Source of the DNA: Phycisphaerae bacterium
GTDB taxonomy: Bacteria > Planctomycetota > Phycisphaerae > Phycisphaerales > Phycisphaeraceae
Assembly (NCBI GenBank): GCA_002688155.1
Contig: NZCH01000077.1
Coordinates: forward strand, 1 to 19,552
Length of the DNA: 19,552 nucleotides
Reading direction: 5' to 3'
Shown here: positions 14,397-19,552 of the stretch, piece by piece
Numbering within the stretch: position 1 is the stretch's first letter
Layout of the letters: each line of letters begins with the position of its first letter
Made by a program: the position numbers and the translations under genes
The notes under the pieces: model-generated
Seen by the model: only the letters and a program-made list of their open reading frames with translations
Databases searched by the model: none
Told to the model about the DNA's origin: nothing

Positions 14397-15194
14397 ATGT
14401 CGAATTCACACAACAGACCGCCGGAGGTCGGACGCGCGCCCAGTGCGCGGGCTCACACCGACATGCCGGCGCAGCTTATACACGAATTGGCGGGCCTGCT
14501 CGATGGGTCATTGCGTAATGTCGGGCTGGTGATGTCATCCCTGGGTGACATCGTGCCGTTTTCAGCCGATGCGCACAGCGCGCATGCCGCTGAGCTGGAC
14601 GAGACCGCGTTGCTCGACCGGCTGGGCAGCGTGGACGTGGCGATGCGTCAGATGGCGACGCTGTTGCAGCGTTGGCGCGAGGGCCACACGACGGCCGACG
14701 AGCTATTCTCACAGAGCAAGACACTTGGACAGGCCATCGAACATGCGGTGCGCATGATCGTGACGCAGTCTGACGCTTCGGGCGTGTCGGTGAACGTTCA
14801 AATTGCGCCTGCCGCGGCCGATCTTCCCGCGGGGCCGATGTATTCGGTGATCAGCAACGCACTGCGTAACAGCGTCGACGCGTTTTCTCGGCAGCGCGCG
14901 GACAACGGCCCACGCCGCATCGAGGTGTCGGCCGATGTCAACAAGGGCGCGGTCATGTTGTCGGTCTGCGATACGGGCCCGGGCGTTGACGACTCGATGT
15001 TCGCGGCCGATGGCGGGTTTCGCTTTGGTTGCAGCGATCGGCACGGCGGGCAGGGAATTGGATTGTCATTGAGCCGGCAGATTATTGCAGAACTTGGCGG
15101 GAACCTGGCGATTACGAACCGCGACCCGCGTGGAGCCGTACTGACGGCACGGTTGCCCCTGTCGTCACTCGTCAGCGGCGCCCATGCCGCGTAA
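14397..15194 (+). CDS. Soluble sensor histidine kinase (NtrB-like)
   Basis: This 265-aa kinase is the likely partner of the regulator that follows. The dimerisation/phosphoacceptor helix contains LIHELAGLLDGSLRNVGL, with the likely phosphorylated His at residue 29. The ATPase domain has the N box ISNALRNSVDAF, G1 CDTGPGV and G2 GGQGIGLSLSRQI. There is no transmembrane segment, PAS, GAF or HAMP domain; only about 25 polar residues precede the His. It should therefore be cytosolic and take its signal from another protein or from direct ligand binding. GTG (14394) and ATG (14397) are adjacent possible starts, neither with a clear Shine-Dalgarno site. Its stop codon is part of the ribosome binding site of the regulator gene, indicating translational coupling. 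Confidence 0.88.
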   Translation: MSNSHNRPPEVGRAPSARAHTDMPAQLIHELAGLLDGSLRNVGLVMSSLGDIVPFSADAHSAHAAELDETALLDRLGSVDVAMRQMATLLQRWREGHTTADELFSQSKTLGQAIEHAVRMIVTQSDASGVSVNVQIAPAAADLPAGPMYSVISNALRNSVDAFSRQRADNGPRRIEVSADVNKGAVMLSVCDTGPGVDDSMFAADGGFRFGCSDRHGGQGIGLSLSRQIIAELGGNLAITNRDPRGAVLTARLPLSSLVSGAHAA

Positions 15195-15197
15195 GGG
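15193..15197 (+). promoter_or_regulatory. Shine-Dalgarno site of the response regulator gene
   Basis: AAGGG lies 7 nt before the ATG at 15205 and overlaps the kinase stop codon (TAA, 15192-15194). It selects this start over the ATG at 15184. Confidence 0.6.
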
Positions 15198-15204
15198 TAC
15201 GTTT

Positions 15205-16719
15205 ATGACCGACGAATCGCGTATTTTGGTGGTGGATGACGATCCGATCGTCGCGGACAGTCTTGCCGAGTTCCTTGATCGGGAGGGCTATCTGTCGTCG
15301 ACTGCCTGCGATGGTCACGAAGCGATGACGTTACTCGACGGCATGACGCAGCGGGTCAGCGATGACCTGGACACGGCGGCGGCTTCCGACACCGGCGCAT
15401 TGGCCGCGGTAGTGGACCATCGCGCGTTTGGTCTGGTTATCACCGACCTGAACATGCCGCGCGGCAACGGCATCGAACTGCTCAAACAGATTCGCCGCAA
15501 GTATCCATCGGTGGCGGTGATTATTATTACCGGGTTTGGCAAGATCGAGACGGCGGTCGAAGCGGTCAGGGCCGGCGCGGTTGATTATCTGACCAAACCG
15601 ATCATCGACGATGAACTTCGCGTTGCGGTAGACAAGGCGTTGCAGCAACATGCGCTGTTGGTGGAGAACCAGTCGCTGCGCAGCCAGCTGACCCAGCGTT
15701 TCGGACTGGACAACGTTGTGGGCGGCGACCATCGCATGCAGAAGGTGTTCGACCTGGTCGAAGCGGTGGCGCCCAGCAAGGCCACTGTGCTGATCGGCGG
15801 GCAAAGCGGCACCGGCAAGACGATGGTCGCCCGTGCGGTACACGAACGCAGCCCGCGTGGCAGTGCGCCGTTCGTGACCTTTTCCTGCGGCTCGATTCCC
15901 GAGACACTGCTTGAGAGCGAATTGTTCGGCCACGTCAGGGGCGCGTTTACCGGCGCCGACTCGGACAAAGAGGGCCGTATTCTCGCGGCCGACGGCAGCA
16001 CGCTTTTCATCGATGAAATCAACAGCGCCACGCCGGCCCTGCAGCTCAAACTTCTGCGTGTGTTGCAGGAGAAACAGTTCGAACCGGTCGGCTCGACCAA
16101 GACGGTGCAGGTCGATGTGCGTTTTGTGCTGGCGTCGAACGAGCCGCTGCAGCAGCTCGTTGCCGACGGCCGGTTTCGTGAAGATCTCTACTATCGCATC
16201 AACGTGGTGAACATCGAGTTGCCGTTACTGTCCGAGCGCGTCGGCGACATCCCGTTGCTCGCCGAGCATTTTCTTGACCAGCACAGCCGGGAGGTCGGCA
16301 AGGCCATGACGCACTTCGCGGACGAAGCGATCGATGCTCTGATGCGTTACTCGTGGCCGGGCAACGTGCGCGAGTTGGAGAACGCGGTGGAGCGAGCGGT
16401 GGTATTGTCTCGTCGGCCTGTGGTCGAAGTGGAGGACCTGCCGGACACGGTTCGGTCCGCCGCGCAAACAGGTGGGGCAGCCGACGGACCTGGTCAGTCC
16501 ACGTCCGATGGCGGTGCCCGGGCGTGGATTCCGGCGCTGGCTGACGGTTGGACGCCAATGCCGCTGGCGAACGCGCTTCAGGACCCTGAAAAGCAGATCC
16601 TCGTGGCAGCACTGAACGCAAACAACTGGAATCGGCAGGAAACCGCGCGGCAACTCGACATCAACCGCACCACGCTTTACAAGAAGATCAAACAGTACAA
16701 ACTCGACGAACCGCAATGA
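15205..16719 (+). CDS. NtrC-family sigma-54-dependent response regulator
   Basis: This is a 504-aa activator of RNA polymerase with sigma-54. The receiver domain begins ILVVDDD (Asp11-13). The phosphoacceptor is Asp81 in VITDLNMP, with Thr109 (IITG) and Lys131 (TKP). In typical receivers this Asp is near position 54, so about 27 residues (Asp/Ala/Thr rich, around 47-73) are inserted between helix 2 and strand 3. The AAA+ domain has Walker A GGQSGTGKT at 198-206, the sigma-54 contact loop GAFTGA at 246-251, Walker B STLFIDEIN, and the arginine-finger region FREDLYYRINVV. A Fis-type helix-turn-helix ends the protein (NNWNRQETARQLDINRTTLY). It is paired with the kinase upstream, 10 nt away. Target promoters are unknown; the rhamnose genes downstream are candidates only by proximity. 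Confidence 0.95.
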   Translation: MTDESRILVVDDDPIVADSLAEFLDREGYLSSTACDGHEAMTLLDGMTQRVSDDLDTAAASDTGALAAVVDHRAFGLVITDLNMPRGNGIELLKQIRRKYPSVAVIIITGFGKIETAVEAVRAGAVDYLTKPIIDDELRVAVDKALQQHALLVENQSLRSQLTQRFGLDNVVGGDHRMQKVFDLVEAVAPSKATVLIGGQSGTGKTMVARAVHERSPRGSAPFVTFSCGSIPETLLESELFGHVRGAFTGADSDKEGRILAADGSTLFIDEINSATPALQLKLLRVLQEKQFEPVGSTKTVQVDVRFVLASNEPLQQLVADGRFREDLYYRINVVNIELPLLSERVGDIPLLAEHFLDQHSREVGKAMTHFADEAIDALMRYSWPGNVRELENAVERAVVLSRRPVVEVEDLPDTVRSAAQTGGAADGPGQSTSDGGARAWIPALADGWTPMPLANALQDPEKQILVAALNANNWNRQETARQLDINRTTLYKKIKQYKLDEPQ

Positions 16720-16798
16720 CGCGATCGTCCGTGCACACGATCTAGTCACTGTATGATGCGGTGATCCGTAACGAGCACGTTGCGATGCGAGACAACCA

Positions 16799-17686
16799 AT
16801 GAAGGGCATCATCCTCGCAGGTGGGCACGGCACGCGGCTGTATCCGTCGACACTGGCGGTGAGCAAGCAGCTTCTGCCGGTCTACAACAAGCCGATGATT
16901 TACTACCCGTTGTCGGTGCTGATGCTCGCGGGTATTCGCGAGGTCCTGGTGATCAGCACGCCGCACGACTTGCCGATGTATGAGCGATTGCTCGGCGACG
17001 GAAGTCGGTGGGGTATGTCATTTTCGTACGTGCAGCAACCCGAACCCAAGGGGCTCGCCCAGGCGTTCTTGTTGGATCCGGACTTTGTGGGCAACCAGCC
17101 GGTATGCCTGATCCTGGGCGACAACATCATTTACGGCAGTGGGCTTCGCAGGCAATTGCGCGACGCGGCGGGGCTCGACGAAGGCGCGGTGATCTTTGGC
17201 TATCCGGTAGCGGATCCCGAGCGTTACGGCGTCGTCGAGTTCGACGTGGACTTGCGCGTGCTTTCTCTGGAAGAAAAGCCCCGGCAGCCCAAGAGCCATT
17301 TCGCCGTGCCTGGGCTGTACTTTTACGACGATCAGGTGTTTGACATTGCATCGTCGCTGACGCCTTCGCCGCGTGGCGAATTGGAGATCACAGACCTGAA
17401 CCGAGTGTACCTGGAGCGAGGCGATTTGCGCGTGAAACTGTGGGGCCGGGGCACAGCATGGCTGGACGCTGGTACGCACGAATCGCTGCTGCAGGCCCAG
17501 GTCTTCGTTCAGGCGATTGAGCAACGGCAGGGCATGATGATCTCCTGTCCCGAAGAGATCGCCTTTCGGATGGGTTTTATCGATGCGGGGCAGTTGGAGA
17601 CGCTTGGCAAAGAACTTTGCCAGAACCCGTACGGTGAGTATCTGCTACAGATGCTTGCGGACGACCATGTGGAGATATGGGTTTGA
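16799..17686 (+). CDS. rmlA: Glucose-1-phosphate thymidylyltransferase RmlA
   Basis: RmlA joins dTTP and glucose-1-phosphate to give dTDP-glucose, the first step of dTDP-L-rhamnose synthesis. The 295-aa protein has the nucleotidyltransferase signature MKGIILAGGHGTRLYPSTLA, then KQLLPVYNKPMIYYPLSVLM, PEPKGLAQAF (family usually SPDGLAQAF), the metal-binding LGDNIIYG, the sugar-binding EEKPRQPKSHFAVPGLYFYD, EITDLNRVYL and GTAWLDAGTHESLL. The length is normal for the family. The start is fixed by the family N-terminus; no Shine-Dalgarno site is visible. It heads a four-gene rhamnose cluster, with the rmlC-like gene 74 bp downstream. It is 79 bp from the response regulator. A TATGAT at 16752 could be a -10 but has no convincing -35. 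Confidence 0.96.
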   Translation: MKGIILAGGHGTRLYPSTLAVSKQLLPVYNKPMIYYPLSVLMLAGIREVLVISTPHDLPMYERLLGDGSRWGMSFSYVQQPEPKGLAQAFLLDPDFVGNQPVCLILGDNIIYGSGLRRQLRDAAGLDEGAVIFGYPVADPERYGVVEFDVDLRVLSLEEKPRQPKSHFAVPGLYFYDDQVFDIASSLTPSPRGELEITDLNRVYLERGDLRVKLWGRGTAWLDAGTHESLLQAQVFVQAIEQRQGMMISCPEEIAFRMGFIDAGQLETLGKELCQNPYGEYLLQMLADDHVEIWV

Positions 17687-17743
17687 CTGTCTGGGGCCTG
17701 GTCACACGCAACCAGGATGATAGAAGAAGCTAACTAAACCAAC

Positions 17744-17750
17744 AGGAAAG
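17744..17750 (+). promoter_or_regulatory. Shine-Dalgarno site of the rmlC-like gene
   Basis: AGGAAAG lies 10 nt before the TTG at 17761. It supports this rare start codon, since the next in-frame ATG (17887) would remove the first strands of the cupin fold. Confidence 0.5.
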
Positions 17751-17760
17751 CGATCGATCT

Positions 17761-18255
17761 TTGAAGATTCAGTCCCCCCCCACCACGAGCGACGGCATCG
17801 CGACCGCCTTCAAAGGCGCGAAAGCGAACATTGAACCCGTCTTTGTACCCGCCACGGCATTTGTCGACGACCGTGGGTGGTCGATCATGAACCAGCTTCA
17901 AGGCGTCATGGACGCGCAGGGGCAGGTCAACTACTCGGTCATGTACCCGCGGGTGATCAAGGCGTGGCATCGCCACCACAGGCAGACGGATTTCTGGCTT
18001 TGTCTGATGGGACACCTGAAGGTCGGCGTGCATCGCGAAGAGGATGGCGCGACGTGGCAAATGGTGATGGGTCAAATGAGGGCGGGCGTTCTGATCATTC
18101 CGCCGCCGTTGTGGCACGGTGTGGCGACGGTTGGGCCCGACTCTGCGGGGCTACTGTATTACGTCACCCACGCGTATGACTCGGTCCAGCCGGATGAAGA
18201 TCGGCGCGACTACGGCAGCATCGCCGGCTTCAACTGGGATGTGCAGCACAAATAA
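17761..18255 (+). CDS. rmlC: dTDP-4-dehydrorhamnose 3,5-epimerase family protein (RmlC-like)
   Basis: This cupin-fold epimerase presumably converts dTDP-4-dehydro-6-deoxyglucose to dTDP-4-dehydrorhamnose; its place between rmlA and rmlD supports this. At 164 aa it is shorter than classical RmlC (about 180). DDRGW at 36-40 matches the family's DxRG. The catalytic-His strand reads RVIKAWHRHHRQTDFW (64-79), in place of the classical RGLHYQ, so it belongs to a variant subfamily. IIPPPLWHGVATVG (112-125) and LLYYVTHAYD (131-140) match the family's C-terminal strands. The start is TTG, supported by AGGAAAG upstream. A run of eight C residues (17774-17781) lies five codons into the gene. The rmlD ATG begins one base after its stop codon. 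The exact epimerisation specificity is unproven. Confidence 0.85.
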   Translation: MKIQSPPTTSDGIATAFKGAKANIEPVFVPATAFVDDRGWSIMNQLQGVMDAQGQVNYSVMYPRVIKAWHRHHRQTDFWLCLMGHLKVGVHREEDGATWQMVMGQMRAGVLIIPPPLWHGVATVGPDSAGLLYYVTHAYDSVQPDEDRRDYGSIAGFNWDVQHK

Positions 18256-18256
18256 C

Positions 18257-19099
18257 ATGGGGCCAGTTCTTGTCACAGGCGGGACCGGCATGCTTGGCCG
18301 GTCGTGGGCGGCGCTGCTGGAAAGCGGCGGCATCGATCATGTCGTGACGACGCGCGAGCAGTTTGACCTGTCCAGGCCTGACATGATTGATGACGTGATA
18401 GGCGAACGGTTCACGCATGTGATCAACTGCGCCGCATGGACGGACGTCGATGGTGCCGAATCGGACCCGGACGGCGCCAATCTGGCGAACGGCACGACGG
18501 TCGGGGCTCTGGCGCGGCGCTGCGCGCAGACTGATGCGATGCTCGTGCACTACAGCACGGACTACGTGTTCAACGGGCAGGCATGTGAGCCGTACACCGT
18601 CGACGCGCCGCACGATCCGATCAACGTGTACGGGCAAAGCAAATCGCTGGGTGAGCGGTTGATTGCGGAGTCCGGCTGCTCGCACCTGCTCATTCGCACG
18701 AGTTGGGTATACGCGCCCTGGGGCAGGAACTTCGTGATCACGATCGCCGGTGCTGCCCGCCAGCGCGAGCGCTTGCAGGTTGTTGACGACCAGCTTGGTC
18801 GGCCAACATCCACCGAACATCTGGCGAACGCCACCCAGCGCTTGATCCAGGCGCGCGCGGCCGGGGTTTACCACGTGACGGACGGCGGCCAGTGCACGTG
18901 GTTTGATTTCGCGACGTACATCGCAGGGGCTGTGAATCCGGCATGTCGTGTCGAGCCATGCGCAAGCAGCGCATGGGTTCGCCCCGCCCCGCGTCCGGCG
19001 TATTCCGTGCTCGATATTTCGGCGACCCAGACCCTGATCGGTCCCATGCCGCCGTGGGAGGCAAACGTTGATGCGGTGCTTGCGGGCATTGATGCATGA
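18257..19099 (+). CDS. rmlD: dTDP-4-dehydrorhamnose reductase RmlD
   Basis: RmlD performs the last step, NAD(P)H reduction of dTDP-4-dehydrorhamnose to dTDP-L-rhamnose. The 280-aa short-chain dehydrogenase has an N-terminal Rossmann motif VLVTGGTGMLG, then THVINCAAWTDVDGAESDP, the STDYVFNG signature, the catalytic YGQSK (Tyr-x-x-x-Lys), RTSWVYAPWGRNFV and VVDDQLGRPTSTEHLA. These are all RmlD hallmarks. The start at 18257 follows the rmlC-like stop codon by one base, so the two are translationally coupled; a longer frame from 18119 overlaps rmlC and is not a real extension. The end is TGA at 19097-19099. rmlB follows after 71 bp. Confidence 0.95.
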   Translation: MGPVLVTGGTGMLGRSWAALLESGGIDHVVTTREQFDLSRPDMIDDVIGERFTHVINCAAWTDVDGAESDPDGANLANGTTVGALARRCAQTDAMLVHYSTDYVFNGQACEPYTVDAPHDPINVYGQSKSLGERLIAESGCSHLLIRTSWVYAPWGRNFVITIAGAARQRERLQVVDDQLGRPTSTEHLANATQRLIQARAAGVYHVTDGGQCTWFDFATYIAGAVNPACRVEPCASSAWVRPAPRPAYSVLDISATQTLIGPMPPWEANVDAVLAGIDA

Positions 19100-19170
19100 C
19101 CCACCCGAATCCCACGAGGCGTCAGGTAATCGGCGTCGCAGTGCGGCAAGGTGTGCATAACAATTGACCG

Positions 19171-19552
19171 ATGGAACCATTGATGCCTTCACACATCCTC
19201 GTCACCGGCGGTTGCGGTTTTATCGGCGCGAACTTCGTGCGATTCGTGCTTGAGCAGCGCCCGGACTGCAAGGTTACCAACCTCGATGCGCTGACATATT
19301 CGGGCAATCTGGAGAACCTGACGCAGGTAGAGAATGATCCTCGCTACCGGTTCGTTCACGGCGACATTGGCAACCGCCAGGCCATTGAGCCGCTGCTGGC
19401 TCAATGTGACGCGGTGGTGCATTTCGCGGCCGAGAGCCACGTCGACCGGTCGATTCTCGACTCCGGTCCGTTTGTGCAGACCAATGTGCTGGGGACGCAG
19501 ACGCTGCTCGATGCGGTGCGCAGCCTGTGGGCGGACGGCAACGGCGGGTACC
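19171..19552 (+). CDS. rmlB: dTDP-glucose 4,6-dehydratase RmlB (3' partial)
   Basis: RmlB converts dTDP-glucose to dTDP-4-dehydro-6-deoxyglucose, the second step of the pathway. About 127 codons are present before the window ends. The N-terminus has the NAD-binding ILVTGGCGFIGANFVRFVL, followed by NLDALTYSGNLENL, DPRYRFVHGDIGN, and the signature HFAAESHVDRSI, all diagnostic for RmlB. The catalytic Tyr-x-x-x-Lys lies beyond the end. ATG at 19171 gives MEPLMPSHILV; the in-frame ATG at 19183 (MPSHILV) is closer to the usual family start and has GGAA 6 nt before it, so either may be used. It is last in the visible order rmlA, rmlC, rmlD, rmlB. Confidence 0.94.
   Translation, partial: MEPLMPSHILVTGGCGFIGANFVRFVLEQRPDCKVTNLDALTYSGNLENLTQVENDPRYRFVHGDIGNRQAIEPLLAQCDAVVHFAAESHVDRSILDSGPFVQTNVLGTQTLLDAVRSLWADGNGGY

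Noticed and set aside
16752..16757. TATGAT as a -10 box for rmlA
   Set aside because: No acceptable -35 lies 16-18 bp upstream (CCGTGC at the 17-bp position).
17697..17716. Stem CCTGGT/ACCAGG as a terminator between rmlA and the rmlC-like gene
   Set aside because: It has a 6-bp stem, an 8-nt loop and no T-run, and lies inside a one-direction biosynthetic cluster.
1..19552. CRISPR array, insertion sequence or phage island
   Set aside because: No direct repeats with unique spacers, no transposase or integrase gene and no terminal inverted repeats were seen; the 7-bp arrays are far too short in unit length for CRISPR.

Overview
The window looks like chromosomal DNA from a GC-rich bacterium, most likely a member of the Planctomycetota (Phycisphaerae-like). 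That placement is inference. It rests on the general character of the proteins, a valyl-tRNA synthetase with an extra insertion after KMSKS, an NtrC-type regulator, few Shine-Dalgarno sites, and AATCGGA-like 7-bp repeats between genes. No tRNA, rRNA, CRISPR, transposase or phage gene is visible.

Left part (1-3100): the C-terminal end of a CinA/PncC protein converges on a Gfo/Idh/MocA oxidoreductase. A divergent spacer packed with heptad repeats follows, then an unrecognised 167-aa protein that converges on recO. Middle part (3099-8796): a minus-strand block of information-processing genes, valS then recO, and rsmD then ffh. valS has a good promoter about 215 bp upstream of its start codon, and the leader holds a hairpin and a possible 14-codon leader peptide. 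A compact spacer with two overlapping, oppositely facing promoters separates rsmD from a plus-strand methyltransferase gene. Plus-strand translation genes hisS and ileS follow.

Right part (14397-19552): a soluble histidine kinase and an NtrC-class sigma-54-dependent response regulator form a tight pair. The response regulator's receiver domain carries an unusual insertion. After it comes a dTDP-L-rhamnose cluster in the order rmlA, rmlC-like, rmlD, rmlB; rmlB runs off the window end. These enzymes would convert glucose-1-phosphate to dTDP-rhamnose for surface polysaccharide.

The strongest unexplained signal is a dispersed family of degenerate 7-bp tandem repeats. It fills at least six gene boundaries, often right up to a start or stop codon. 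Two arrays share an 18-bp stretch with one mismatch. Secondary signals are the valS leader, the rsmD/methyltransferase bidirectional promoter, degenerate zinc-finger sites in both IleS and RecO, the receiver insertion, and a C8 tract at the start of the rmlC-like gene.
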